22,500 nucleotides of DNA, taken from positions 235,001 to 257,500 of the forward strand of contig KV908538.1 in NCBI GenBank assembly GCA_002005505.1, read 5' to 3'. Of this stretch, positions 1-10,575 are shown in pieces. This stretch comes from Botryococcus braunii. Its lineage: Eukaryota; Chlorophyta; Trebouxiophyceae. A model generated the notes under the pieces. That model was given only the letters and a program-made list of their open reading frames with translations. It searched no databases and had not been told where the DNA came from. Each line of letters begins with the position of its first letter. Position 1 is the stretch's first letter. A program made the translations under genes and the position numbers.

Positions 1-158
1 CGCTTCAATCCCTCTCTCCTTCGCCTCTATCCTTTCCTACAAGCAGGCCTCCTCGATCTAGGCCTCTTTGACCCGAGGCGGAGGTTTCCTTCCCCCCCGA
101 CACCCCCCCGGATTCCCCAATTCAGGAGGCGTAGGCCTGACGGCCCCTCTTCTCTCTC

Positions 159-1177
<1,019 letters not shown>

Positions 1178-1505
1178 TGTTGACCAGAACACTCACTTCT
1201 TTATACAAGATCTTATTGTGTAACGCACTTCACAGTTAGATCTTCCTGCTGTATTCCATAGGCACCCTTAGCCCAATACAGCACAAACATGTGTTTTGTC
1301 ACGTACCCACACCACAACGTCCCCGCTACTCTTCCGTACACACACCCTTAGCGTGACAGCAGCGATCACTGTTTACAAACATTCATACAAGCAAGTCTCT
1401 CGCCAATGTTCTTACTCCACAGTGTATGCTTCATATGGTCACAGAACACTGGTTGAATATACACGAGCTTGGAGCCCCAAGATGATTATTTCCACCTCTG
1501 AAGTC
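1178..1505 (+). repeat. Dispersed repeat, short copy A
   Basis: It starts with TGTTGACCAGAACACTCAC and ends at CACCTCTGAAGTC. Its blocks recur in the same order in copy B (1531-2050 plus 3938-4104). Copy A lacks about three segments of roughly 100-120 bp that B contains, so A may be a deletion derivative of B, or B an expanded form. No coding frame is convincing. The TG start and dispersed blocks recall an LTR, but I found no matching CA end, primer site or polypurine tract, so the class is left open. Confidence 0.75.
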
Positions 1506-1530
1506 TGTTACATGGATTAGGAGTTTCACC

Positions 1531-2050
1531 TGTTGACCAGAACACTCACTTCTTTATACAAGTAAAGATCGTACAAGATCTTATTGTGTAACGCACTTCA
1601 CAATTAGATCTTCCTGCATACCAAGATCGTTCCGTTCCGAGTGTTCATCAACTTCCATTCAATATTTCTAATCAATACTCAACGCAAATACATGACTGTA
1701 CGGATAGTTATGCAAGGGCACACCCCTGCTGTATTCCATAGGCACCTTTAGCCCAATACAGCACAAACATGCGTTCTATCACGTACCCACACCACAACGT
1801 CCCCTGCATCCTAAGTATCCGTCAGTAATGTAAACCAAACACTACCATCCGGAAGTATATACTTACATATACATATATGCTTGAACACATCGTGCGCGAC
1901 TGTACTCACTGCTACACGTCCGTAAACACATTCTTAGTGTGATAGCAGCGATCACTGTTTACAAAAAGTCATACAAGCAAGTCTCTCGCCTCTCAAGCAG
2001 TTCTTCTGTTAATATCTAGCTAACATGCCAAAATGACACTGAAAGCTTAT
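1531..2050 (+). repeat. Dispersed repeat, copy B, left part
   Basis: It begins with the same TGTTGACCAGAACACTCAC as copy A, 25 bp after copy A ends. Shared blocks are 1531-1615, about 1726-1806 and about 1912-1990. The parts between are absent from copy A. The copy is interrupted at 2050 by the chromovirus derivative and resumes at 3938. Confidence 0.72.
2046..2050. repeat. Target-site duplication CTTAT, left
   Basis: CTTAT directly precedes the left LTR and is repeated at 3938-3942 directly after the right LTR. A 5-bp duplication is usual for LTR-retrotransposon integration and fixes the element borders. Confidence 0.85.
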
Positions 2051-2310
2051 TATAGCATTTCCTAGGGTATAATGCTCTAGTAGGGTCCTTGGCATTGCTC
2101 TTTGACTTGCCATGTGATCTGGGTTCGCAGTACAACCTCGCTCAGGTAGTTCGCTCGGTTGCCCGACTACGCGTCTGAGGCAGTACAATATAATTCAACC
2201 CACCCTGGGCTTAAGAGTGGGCTTGCGAATCAATCATGTAACACTCTTTCCGTGCTCACCACGAACGGCCTCATTGTTTGACAAACCTCTTCCGCTGACC
2301 TAAACTTACA
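2051..2310 (+). repeat. 5' LTR of chromovirus derivative
   Basis: 260 bp, ending in ACTTACA. The expected terminal TG reads TA here, while the right LTR has TG. By eye the other differences from the right LTR are C/T, T/A, C/T and C/G changes in the last third. The equal length and the flanking CTTAT support the borders. Confidence 0.92.
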
Positions 2311-2312
2311 AG

Positions 2313-2325
2313 TGGTATCGGCGGG
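2313..2325 (+). promoter_or_regulatory. Primer binding site of chromovirus derivative
   Basis: TGGTATCGGCGGG lies two bases inside the 5' LTR. Its complement ends in CCA, as expected for a tRNA 3' end priming minus-strand synthesis. The first seven bases match the TGGTATC common in plant LTR elements primed by initiator Met tRNA. The rest differs from the plant sequence I know, so the tRNA species is not assigned. Confidence 0.75.
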
Positions 2326-2343
2326 CGCCATCCCTTAACCCCC

Positions 2344-2907
2344 TTGTCTTCTGCTGTTCCTTCACGTTCTGCAAATCCTGCTGTTTCTGAGTGGGTTGAG
2401 GGGCTGCAGACTGCCTTAAAAAGTGCCAAGTCTAATCTTGCCTCTGCACAGCAACGGCAGAAGTCTTATGCAGATAGAAAGAGACGAAACCACCCTTTCA
2501 AGGTGGGGGACCAGGTGTTGCTGGCTGCAAGGAAAAACCAGCTTTCACCTGGACTCTCGTCAAAACTATCAGCTAAGTATCTTGGGCCCTTTACTATTGC
2601 TGCAGCAGTTGGTACTAGAGCTTTTAGACTTCTCTTGCCTGAGACTGTAAACATTCATCCTGTGTTTCATGTTTCCCAGCTGAAACCTTATGTGTCTTCA
2701 TCGTCACCAGTGACTGTTACTTCACCTCCTCCTTTGTATGCAGATAAGCGTGGCGGCGTCTACGAAGTTGAGGCCATCATTGCTACGAAGAGAGTTGGAA
2801 AGTCTTGGCGGTACTTGGTCAAATGGATGGGCTATGATGAGACTGAGAACACTTGGGAGCCCCTTGCCCATGTTCGCCACGTGGCAGCTGCCCCAGTCCT
2901 TTCTTAA
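2344..2907 (+). pseudogene. Integrase C-terminal fragment with chromodomain (Ty3/gypsy)
   Basis: An open frame of about 187 residues without an ATG start. It opens abruptly about 20 bases after the primer binding site, so the upstream pol region is missing. Residues about 15-50 are the basic helix common after the integrase core (AQQRQKSYADRKRR). Residues about 51-116 form the GPY/F module (FKVGDQVLL, KYLGPFTI, HPVFHVSQLKPYV). Residues about 138-187 are a chromodomain (YEVEAIIATKR, YLVKWMGYDETENTWEP). Its likely methyl-lysine cage residues are Tyr140, Trp161 and Tyr164. In chromoviruses this domain steers integration to particular chromatin. The fragment ends at a natural stop and cannot integrate DNA alone; whether it is translated is unknown. 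Confidence 0.92.
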
Positions 2908-3664
2908 GTCCCACTTGCGGGCATCCCTTGCTGAGCCACTTGCGGCCTTGAGACTTTTCCAGCCACTTGCGGCTGATGACCCTTGGACTTCGCCAGCCAG
3001 CTTGGATCTGGGAGGGAGGGAGGGTGGAAGGGTCTGGGAGGGAGAGGGATCATGAATTGGGTTGCATGCATGTCTCTTATCTACTTGTCTTGCATGGGTT
3101 ATGTTTCTTTTACCCACGGCTCCATTCTGTGATGCACTTGCTGTTGCAGTGTAGCTGCAAATTGTAGTTCCGTGTTTGCATGACTTGCTTTGGTATCTTA
3201 CCCATGAGATACATCATGTATGGCAGTTAGTTGTGTATGGCTTGCTGCTCTAGACGATATGCCTTATGCCGTTGTTGGAAAGCCACCTAAAGCGAAGGTT
3301 ACACTGCAAGGCAGGGTAACTGGACCTACGGTTTGGACAAGTGCTAGTCTGAGGACTCTGAGGAGTCTGATGCTCAACGTTATTGTTTCATCACTGGTGT
3401 GAGTGCTGTCTAGAGAGTTCGTCCCCTAAGTTAGAGGATCCGCCTTGCAGACGATAGTCCTTAGAATGTTAAGGTATTCCAGCATTGAGCAGAAGAGTCC
3501 CTCGTCTGTGTCGTGCTAACTTGCTTTATGCACTTAATCCTCTTACTTGCTGGCTGGGAACTATAGGAGGTGTGATGTCTATAGTTACAGTAAGCAGGGT
3601 TCGTGACACCCCTGCCTTACGTTTGTGGCCCCATTGCCATAAACACCATTTCATAGCTTATGCC
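2908..3664 (+). other. Non-coding 3' interior of chromovirus derivative
   Basis: About 750 bp lie between the integrase stop and the polypurine tract. Short frames here have no recognisable motif. A short GGGAGGGAGGGTGG purine block is at about 3010-3023, and an ACTTGCGG word recurs at about 2911, 2938 and 2965. Confidence 0.6.
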
Positions 3665-3677
3665 AAGGGGGAGGGCA
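3665..3677 (+). promoter_or_regulatory. Polypurine tract of chromovirus derivative
   Basis: AAGGGGGAGGGCA directly abuts the right LTR, the position where the plus-strand primer is made during reverse transcription. Its presence, with an intact primer binding site, keeps the element copyable in trans. Confidence 0.85.
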
Positions 3678-3937
3678 TGTAGCATTTCCTAGGGTATAAT
3701 GCTCTAGTAGGGTCCTTGGCATTGCTCTTTGACTTGCCATGTGATCTGGGTTCGCAGTACAACCTCGCTCAGGTAGTTCGCTCGGTTGCCCGACTACGCG
3801 TCTGAGGCAGTACAATATAATTCAACCCACCCTGGGTTTAAGAGTGGGCTAGCGAATCAATCATGTAACACTCTTTCCGTGCTCACCACGAACGGTCTCA
3901 TTGTTTGACAAACCTCTTCCGCTGACGTAAACTTACA
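3678..3937 (+). repeat. 3' LTR of chromovirus derivative
   Basis: 260 bp, TGTAGCATTTCC to ACTTACA. It has the canonical TG and CA ends and nearly matches 2051-2310. The CTTAT duplication follows at 3938. Confidence 0.93.
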
Positions 3938-4104
3938 CTTATAAACCCAATGATCGCAACCAACATGCTGCAACCGTTACTTTACGGAGATCGTGGACTT
4001 ACCAATGTTCTTACTCCACAGTGTATGCTTCACATACTCAAAGAACATTGCTTGAATATGCACGAGCTTGGAGCCCCAAGATGATTATTTCCACCTCTGA
4101 AGTC
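3938..4104 (+). repeat. Dispersed repeat, copy B, right part
   Basis: It continues copy B after the chromovirus insertion. From about 3997 (AATGTTCTTACTCCACAGTG) it matches the end of copy A (1405-1505) with a few substitutions, ending at CACCTCTGAAGTC. The first bases (CTTAT) are the duplicated target site. Confidence 0.75.
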
Positions 4105-4196
4105 AGCCAAGCTCGACCACGATCTTGCTTCCTATGCGGCTCAATCGTAACCGTCAGTAACGGTACACTGCCCACGTGCCGCTCCTAACCGTACTT

Positions 4197-4219
4197 CATA
4201 GTCACATGAAGTGACTATG
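4197..4219. repeat. Short inverted repeat (hairpin)
   Basis: CATAGTCAC and GTGACTATG are perfect complements separated by ATGAA. No flanking gene end suggests that it is a terminator. Confidence 0.8.
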
Positions 4220-4876
4220 CAGCACTATACATGATGTGGTAATCAGTCTCACATCTTAATTAATTCCTAAATTATCTATCCACCTGGTTAGCGTACACAC
4301 TGGATGGAGTCTCTTACTAGATGCTCAATTGCAGCTGTCCAAGACTTGTACTGACGTGAAGGTACCTAAGTGACTGTCCCAGTACACCTTCGTTACTGTC
4401 CCTGAAACGCCTATGCAGGCGATTCCCTGTGCCTCGTACTTTCCAGTTTATCTTTGTTCATATCATGTGATGTGTCTATAGATTAGCTAAACCTGCACTT
4501 GTAAACATGAGCCTTCAATACGTATCCAAACGTACGCACATACCTTACGGCTCATCAGTTTACACAACACTGGTACTTGTGCGTGCGCATCTGACACCAC
4601 CAGGATCCGTGTCATCCGGTGATTGTCTAATTATAATCTGCATTGTAATATGCATACATGTATGTTCACATCGGCATACGCCCTTCACTAATGGAGGAAT
4701 ATTTATGTTCAAATGTCATCGTCGCTGATCCCTCAAGCTACTGGTCGACCATCCTGTCTCTTGCCATCTCAAATAGCTTTTGATTCATAGATATATTGCT
4801 ATCTTTAGACTAGTAGATCTACTACACTAGAGCTACACGCTAACGCTATCTTGAGCACTTATCCATGGGCCATTCT

Positions 4877-4972
4877 ACTAATAGGTCATCACCCAGCTGG
4901 GCACTATGCATCATCAGTACTAATAGGTCAGCACTAATAGGTCATCACCCTGCAGGCACTATGCATCATCAG
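4877..4972 (+). repeat. Short tandem duplication, about 41-bp unit
   Basis: ACTAATAGGTCATCACCC followed by GCACTATGCATCATCAG occurs at 4877-4917 and again at 4933-4972. A partial unit (ACTAATAGGTCAG) lies between them at 4919-4931. The two full copies differ only in the middle. Confidence 0.88.
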
Positions 4973-5847
4973 CAAGACGATGACAACTCCTAGGGTACCG
5001 GTTACCTTCAAAGGAAACATCGAAGAGAACAACCTGAAATCACGAGAAATACTGGAGTAGGTGGCGAGGACGCCCTACAAACTCGGTCCAATTCTTTGCT
5101 TAAGCTACTGCTTTAACCCTTAAGAGTTCCGGAAGCTGAAGCCTGTTCCAACTCTTGCTTCAGCTACTATAGCAGTATCCTGCTTAAAGAAAGTCATATG
5201 ATGATTGCAGTATGCATATATATGCATACATGCCTCTTGGTCGCAGGTGTAACCTTCCGCAACGCTGGACACTCAAAAGCTGAAGCACCAAGAAATGCGA
5301 TCATGTGTGACATGATTTTGAAACTTCTTTTGATCATGTCTGATATGATGTAGCCGGACAAGAACTTCAATAGCCACGTACCCTTGAAGGAATACCGTTT
5401 CGAAATTGGCTAGATTCGCGCCGTTGATCACGTTTAGGCAATACCTAGCTCCAAAGTACCGCACTAAACCAGGTTGTAAGAAAGCCGGGAAAAGCCACGG
5501 CAATATTCTCAAGTACTTGTAGCGTAATACTTGCAAGGAAACATCTAGACAATGGAAGTGCTGGCTAGAATACTCAACTTCCAATATCTACAAAGATCGC
5601 ACACATACGCGTCTGCATACATTCAGTAATGGACTTCCCAAACTATCACATGAACCTTCATGCAATTCATTAGTTCATTGACTACCTCGAGCTATCAAGC
5701 GGAAGGAACACGATATAAGGCAGTCTGCTTGATGCCGCCCTGGGCTGGATCTTTTCCATCCGAGGAATTCCTCGAAAAAAGGCAGACTCAATACAGCCTC
5801 AGGACACAGCTCCTTGAAGGAAGACCAAGTGATAAGCAAGTGCTTAC

Positions 5848-5897
5848 AGACGAAAATAATCGTCTTCTATTTTGTAAGTCTTCTTATAAGAAGACTT
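5848..5897. repeat. Adjacent hairpin and 22-bp perfect palindrome
   Basis: AGACGA/TCGTCT arms flank six bases at about 5848-5865. Eleven bases later is the perfect palindrome AAGTCTTCTTA/TAAGAAGACTT at 5876-5897. No gene is visible on either side, so the role is unknown. Confidence 0.8.
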
Positions 5898-5985
5898 GTC
5901 CATGGACCTTAAAATCCTGTATTATGACAGGCATATGTTCCAGCTCCAGGGTGCAGGCAATTGTTTGTGGATTGTTCTCATGAGA

Positions 5986-5986
<1 letters not shown>

Positions 5987-6059
<73 letters not shown>

Positions 6060-6096
6060 ACACACACACACACACGCACGCACGCACGCGCGCGCG

Positions 6097-6139
<43 letters not shown>

Positions 6140-6140
6140 A

Positions 6141-6184
<44 letters not shown>
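5987..6184. repeat. (CA)n microsatellite with CG-rich interruption
   Basis: About 200 bp of CA units with GACA, GCACGCACGC, CGCGCGCCC and AAACAC interruptions near the middle. The long His-Thr and Cys-Val frames across it come from the repeat and are not genes. Confidence 0.97.
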
Positions 6185-6186
<2 letters not shown>

Positions 6187-6741
6187 ATCCCCGCTCCCTT
6201 ACTTTGCCTGACTATGGACATGAAGGGGCGTACAAATGGGCATACACAGCGCTTCATCAGCCGTGCCCAACGAACAGAACTTTGCCCAAACCGATGGGAT
6301 CCTCTGCCGTCACACTTCTGTTTCTCTATGGGACGACGGTATAACATGTCGTGGCAGACTCCCTCACAACACGTGGACATGCACCTTGGCAGCAGAAATC
6401 ACCCTTTCCTTAGATATCACTATCGCCAACTGTGCATCTGGCGGTGCAAACCCCAATTGCATCAGAGTATGAAGATGCTTAAAAGTGGGAGGTGATACCT
6501 TAAGGCGGGAGGCATTATAGGGCATGCCTGCAGGTTGTAACCCGGCTGCCGTGGTCTACGGCGTGTTGAGTCTAACCAGACACCACCCAAATTTGGCCGT
6601 TCGAAGAGGAATTCCTTACTACACGAGGCATCTTTGCCCAATACTTCAAAGGTGCTTCAGAACAAAGTCGAACTGAAGAACTTCGGCAGCGTGGCCATCC
6701 GTCTGTGTGACCGCCAATGTTGGCCAACACGCACACACCAA

Positions 6742-6773
<32 letters not shown>

Positions 6774-7025
6774 AAACGGCCCCTCTACCCCTTCAAGATC
6801 TTACGAAAATCTGAAAAGACCGCGTAGGACCCACAGCTGCTGTTATCCCAGCTAACCTTTTCAGCGATGCCAATCTAGACATGGACGGCATGTTTTTCTG
6901 GGATGGAAAGCATGAGTGCTGCGCGGAGGTTGTTCAAGAGAGGTTCGGGCCAGGACACCAAAAGTGGCGAAATCAGACCACACAGCTTGCTGCATTCTGC
7001 AGCTGTTGCAGAAACCTCACTGCAG
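6185..7025. other. Stretch without a recognised gene
   Basis: The sequence is of mixed composition, with no frame longer than about 80 codons outside the CA repeat and no recognisable motif. It contains an A20(TA)7 run at 6740-6773. A weak extra copy of the 100-bp tandem unit found at 7026-7227 may lie at about 6945-7000. Confidence 0.5.
6740..6773. repeat. Poly(A) followed by (TA)n
   Basis: Twenty A residues are followed by about seven TA units. It could be the tail of an old retroposed sequence, but I see no recognisable SINE or LINE body upstream, so it is recorded only as simple sequence. Confidence 0.9.
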
Positions 7026-7227
7026 GCGCTGCACTTCCGAAATGCGTTAAGACGGCGACGATCAGGTTGGAGAGGGACGTTCGCCTAGATCGGGGCGGGG
7101 CAGGATGCCAAAATTGGCAATGAAGACGCTGCAGTTCTGAAATGCGAGAAGAAGGTGAAGATCAGGTGGGAGAGGGACGTCCGTCTGCCTAGATCGGGGC
7201 GGGGCAGGATGCCAAAACTGGCAACGA
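7026..7227 (+). repeat. Tandem duplication, about 100-bp unit
   Basis: Two diverged direct copies, 7026-7124 and 7125-7227. Each runs from a GCTGCA(C/G)TTC(T/C)GAAATGCG block through AGAGGGACGT and CTAGATCGGGGCGGGGCAGG to CCAAAA(T/C)TGGCAA. The right copy contains the final codons and stop of the minus-strand membrane-protein frame (7189-7440). Confidence 0.88.
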
Positions 7228-7440
7228 CAAAACCAGGCAATACCAAGAGATGCATGCTATGGCGACGAGGCTGCAAATGAGGGTGAGCGCAAAAATGCAG
7301 AGGCCAGCGGGATGGCCTGCCCAGTCAGCAGCATCAAGCTCCGTCACAAGGCGGCGGCCCTTGCCTGTCAGCACAAACCTCCTGCGCGAGCGGAGCTCTC
7401 GAAGCAATGTCAAGAGAGATGCGGCCCCTGCCACCCACAC
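7189..7440 (-). CDS. Last exon of the membrane-protein locus
   Basis: The exon starts after the acceptor CGGGCCTGCAG, in phase 0 with the donor at 7974, and begins VWVAGAASLLTLLREL. It then has an arginine-rich loop (RSRRRFVLTGKGRR) and one strong membrane segment (about LCIFALTLICSLVAIACISW), and ends at TAG (7189-7191). The last codons lie inside a 100-bp tandem duplication, so the C terminus may have been created or altered by it. The plus strand also has open frames here, but these lack membrane-like periodicity and splice support. Confidence 0.55.
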   Translation of the reverse strand: MWVAGAASLLTLLRELRSRRRFVLTGKGRRLVTELDAADWAGHPAGLCIFALTLICSLVAIACISWYCLVLSLPVLASCPAPI

Positions 7441-7573
7441 CTGCAGGCCCGAAGCCCTGGCTGATGCCTCGGGTGATGGATGATGGATAATTATAATGTC
7501 TGTCCTTTTTTTTTGCCAACCTAGCAGACTCCTCTGCAAGTTTTCTTATTACCCCCACTCCCCCTCCCCACCC

Positions 7574-7785
<212 letters not shown>

Positions 7786-7973
7786 CCATCAGCTGCTCGC
7801 CCGTGATGACTGTGTGTGCCACATGGCCAAAAGCTGTCTGGAATATGTATACTCCAAACCCCCGCTCCCGTCCTCCTTCACTGGCCCCCACCTGCAGAGG
7901 CCACAGCCGAGCAAAAGCCTTCTAGCCCAAGTGGCCAGCAGGGCACAGGGAAAAAGCTTGTACCGCACCCTAC

Positions 7974-8380
7974 CTGCAATTGGAGCATGACGGCCTCTCG
8001 AGGAAGCCGCTCTGGAAGCTTTGCGACACCGCACGGCGAAACCATCCTGACCGCATCCCGCAGCAGCTGCTCAGTCAGCAGCTTCATCGAGAAGGAGGCC
8101 GCCTCAGCCATGGGGAGAGTATCGAGGAGTGTGCAGTACCCCGCATTACTTTGAACCGCAAGACCAATGACTGCAGCTGCCGTGGCAGCTTGTACTGCAA
8201 ATGGAAGACTGCTGCCGACTGTCAATGCCATGAAAGGGACAATGCCGTTCAAGGCCAGGTGTGCCCGCACGTCCATGCCGGCGGGCAGGATCCCTTCCTT
8301 CTCGGCTTCTCGGATCAGTACCAACGGCGCCATGAAAGAAAGCGAGTGCACGGCAAGGACAAAGTGCAGAGCCGTCATTA
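7974..8380 (-). CDS. Large exon of the membrane-protein locus
   Basis: About 135 codons open on the minus strand, ending at a good donor (TTGCAG|GTAGGG). From the N-terminal side there are two hydrophobic segments, about ALHFVLAVHSLSFMAPLVLI and LALNGIVPFMALTVGSSLPF, then an alanine-rich stretch. These are separated by a polar loop (REAEKEGILPAGMDVRAH). A more polar tail (EAASFSMKLLTEQLLRDAV) follows. The upstream side has no usable acceptor consistent with the frame of 8382-8520: the two run into each other with a one-base shift at CCTGCAGG. The family is not recognised. Confidence 0.6.
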
Positions 8381-8381
8381 C

Positions 8382-8520
8382 CTGCAGGCGCACCCACAAT
8401 CTGGTACAGCTTCACATATTGGTACAGCATCATCACATAAGCTGCCCGAGGATGGGAGTCCAATGGTTTTAGAATGCATGGGTGAAAAGGATGCTCCAGA
8501 ATCAACAGAAGGAGGATATA
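8382..8520 (-). CDS. Exon-like piece of the membrane-protein locus, frame-shifted
   Basis: Minus-strand frame opening after TAA at 8521-8523, containing LLLLILEHPFHPCILKPLD and RAAYVMMLYQYVKLYQIVG. The hydrophobic pattern continues smoothly into the next frame at 8380 (VMTALHFVLAV...) if one base is dropped. The acceptor is not certain. It could alternatively be a chance frame. Confidence 0.4.
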
Positions 8521-8928
8521 TTAGTGACTAAAGCAGTGGAGAGCATAGTAGAATAAATGAAACAAATCAAGGGAATGGTGACGACAAGGAACTTGACAAG
8601 AAAGGTTGATGGATGCATTCAGAGGAGTTAGTAGGATATCCTGTTCAGATGCACTCGAGTTTTCGAACATTGGGAGAAGGGTAAGGACAACAGCCTTTCA
8701 ATGTTGACGCCATTATAGGAAGACCGTGCAAGTGTGCAACCTCTCTGCGTCTTTGCGCTGCTTCAAACTAATCCAGATGCAATCGCAGGGGTACTTCCAC
8801 GTGTTTAGACTGATACTCGAGAGAACCAGATGTTTGAAATGGCAGGCCCCAGTCTGCAGCAGCCTCAGGCTTGCTTGGCCTCAAATTCATCCTTAAGTTG
8901 ATTCAAAGCTCTCTTGAGAATTTTTGAC

Positions 8929-9117
8929 CATGGGGTTGTGATTGCGATGGTCAGTGGCCAGAAGAGTTATAGCCAGTTGGATACATAGCATCAGGATGGA
9001 TGCAGTCCCCATGGCGTGGGAGGTGAGACCCACGCCCAAGACCTTTCAGTAGATATAACCCTACCAGAAACGGAGAGAGATGCTGCTGCAGAAAGAGGGC
9101 CACAAGTGCCAAGTACC
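8929..9117 (-). CDS. Exon-like piece with two hydrophobic segments in different frames
   Basis: After a possible acceptor at 9118-9119, one frame gives YLALVALFLQQHLSPFLVGL. From about 9042 the neighbouring frame gives VLGVGLTSHAMGTASILMLC followed by IQLAITLLATDH. Both look like membrane segments of one protein, but moving between the frames needs one base removed within GAAAGGTC at about 9041-9047. A 22-base GT...AG stretch between them would also restore the frame, but it is far too short for an ordinary intron. Confidence 0.42.
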
Positions 9118-9166
9118 CTGATCACTAGAAATTCCAATCTGAAAAGGACTGTGTAAGCGAATGCAC

Positions 9167-9438
9167 CTGCCAGTAGCGATGAAATGCAGCTGGACGAAAC
9201 TGCTTCAAGTAGAACATGACCAGCGCAAGCAAGAAGGCAGTTACTGTTTCGACTAGTCCTGCGAGCGATCCTTGTGCTGGTATTGCTTGCATGAAGGAGG
9301 CAAGTAACCCAGCCTTTGTCAGGAACCCCAGCCCCAGTCCAAACAGCCAGTTGATTCCTGGTCTATACCCATGCTTCTGATATGCCTGCTCAAGAACCCT
9401 GCTCGAAAATGCCAGTGGGGATGGGAGTGTGATCTGTT
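9167..9438 (-). CDS. Exon of the membrane-protein locus
   Basis: About 90 codons on the minus strand between a possible acceptor (ACGTAG) and a donor (TGGCAG|GTGCAT). It begins EQITLPSPLAFSSRVLEQAY. Two predicted membrane segments follow, about INWLFGLGLGFLTKAGLLAS and LVETVTAFLLALVMFYL, then a basic end (KQFRPAAFHRYWQ). The acceptor phase fits the donor of 9666-9795. The donor does not fit the next piece in phase. The family is unknown. Confidence 0.5.
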
Positions 9439-9665
9439 CTACGTCCTGTACACCTGCGTGCGAGGCAATACGTCGCTTGTAATTAAGAGGTTGAAAATCC
9501 AAGATTCGTACCTCAAGAGGACTACAATGAAACAAGTAATAAAACTGAAGTTTCGTAAGACTCTTTTCCCTAAGACGTAGTTTGTTATCATGTATTTGCA
9601 TTTACCGACAACCCGACTGAAAAAGGTTCCCACACCCAAATGCCAGTTGAGGGTTTGATCATTAC

Positions 9666-9795
9666 CTTCCACGCCATGCGTGTAGTGCCAAGATAAAGGA
9701 TCGGCCATGTGGTAGTATTTCAGCCTTGAGCGAAAGATAAATTCACTGCGCGACAGCTGGCATAGACCGGTCAAGTACACATAGCTCGAGCTGAC
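9666..9795 (-). CDS. Upstream exon-like piece of the membrane-protein locus
   Basis: Minus-strand frame ending at a donor (GTGGAAG|GTAATG) and coding SEFIFRSRLKYYHMADPL then SWHYTHGVE. Possible acceptors are at 9746-9747 (GCGCAG) and further upstream. The content suggests a cytosolic or luminal segment before the membrane segments. The gene probably began upstream (right), where only a weak further candidate is seen (minus, about 9892-9995, with KGLYWQKAFEFFWEGPQ). Confidence 0.42.
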
Positions 9796-10570
9796 AGACT
9801 ACGCCTTACAGCCTCCGAAGGTGCTGTTAGCCGGAATTTAAGCTTTCAATGGCATCGAGTAACAATGTGAGAATGTGTTATTGTAGCTTCATCACGACCT
9901 TATTGGAGGTCCGTGGCATGGGTCCCATTCGGTCTGTTTCTGCGGACCCTCCCAGAAGAATTCGAAAGCTTTCTGCCAATAGAGGCCCTTTAACGCGGTT
10001 TTGAGCTATTCCGCGCAGGCTTTGAACTTGCACACCTACCGGGGTAGGCTTGAAGTACCCACTAGGATATGCAGCCACAGATTTTCCCCATCAAACACAC
10101 TTTATCCCGGTACCCCTAGGAAATGCACCCACCCACACCTTATCCTCACAAGGACAGCTGCAGCTCTGCACCACAAAACACGCCGTTGGTACATTGTCCT
10201 GCCAAGTTTTGAGAAGCTGGAGCAGAAGGAGTGAGCCAGGTGTCTGATAATGAAAAAAGAAGGAAGAAGACAGCCTGTTAAGGAGTGGACAAGGTAGGAG
10301 TGGAAAAGGATGGTTAATTAGGGGAAAGCTAAGGAAGGATCGAAATCGCATCTAGACCTCTCGAGGGGAAGAAGCGAACATCTGTTCAACGGGAATCCAG
10401 CGGAGGAAAAAGCATAACCTTTTCTCAAAGAAAGAAACTCCATCAGCAGAGCACAGTGGAGTGCTTCCTGAAAAGACATAAAGCCCAGAGTACAGTGGAG
10501 TGGTTCTTAAATTGATTTAAGAACAGACCAGCGCTGGCCGAAGCTTCCTAAGTGTCGTTGATGGAGACTG
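9796..10570. other. Stretch without a confirmed gene
   Basis: One minus-strand frame at about 9892-9995 has aromatic-rich, exon-like content, but its splice sites are not clear. Otherwise no gene is visible. A short direct repeat (AGAGCACAGTGGAGTG and AGAGTACAGTGGAGTG) occurs about 40 bp apart near 10450 and 10490. The copia element begins at 10576. Confidence 0.5.
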
Positions 10571-10575
10571 AAAAG
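10571..10575. repeat. Target-site duplication AAAAG, left
   Basis: AAAAG directly precedes the left LTR and recurs at 17588-17592 directly after the right LTR, marking the copia insertion. Confidence 0.88.

Larger units (their letters stand above)
2051..3937 (+). mobile_element. Ty3/gypsy chromovirus, internally deleted derivative
   Basis: A 1,887-bp element with paired 260-bp LTRs, a CTTAT target duplication, a tRNA primer binding site just inside the left LTR and a polypurine tract just before the right LTR; together these set the orientation as plus. The interior is only about 1.37 kb. It lacks gag, protease, reverse transcriptase, RNase H and the integrase catalytic core, and keeps just the integrase C-terminal region with a chromodomain. 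It is therefore non-autonomous. It has inserted into copy B of a dispersed repeat. About five differences separate the LTRs, so it is older than the copia element at 10576-17587. Confidence 0.93.
4105..5986. other. Gene-poor stretch, no gene recognised
   Basis: Several short open frames occur on both strands (the longest about 107 codons, at 5660-5983 plus and 5273-5584 minus), but none shows a domain motif, splice-compatible partner or convincing composition. The stretch holds small inverted and tandem repeats that are listed separately. Confidence 0.5.

Noticed and set aside
5273..5584. Minus-strand 103-codon frame with some hydrophobic content
   Set aside because: No motif, no neighbouring exon with compatible splice sites, and no similarity I recognise.
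5896..6495. Long His-Thr frame on plus and Cys-Val frames on minus
   Set aside because: These come from the (CA)n array; the flanks show no domain or splice support.
6740..6773. Poly(A)-(TA)n as the tail of a LINE or SINE
   Set aside because: No recognisable element body or target duplication could be found upstream.
7980..8531. Plus-strand open frame of 183 codons
   Set aside because: It is a shadow of the minus-strand membrane-protein exons: its composition is polar and irregular, while the minus strand gives regular hydrophobic segments and a phase-matched intron.
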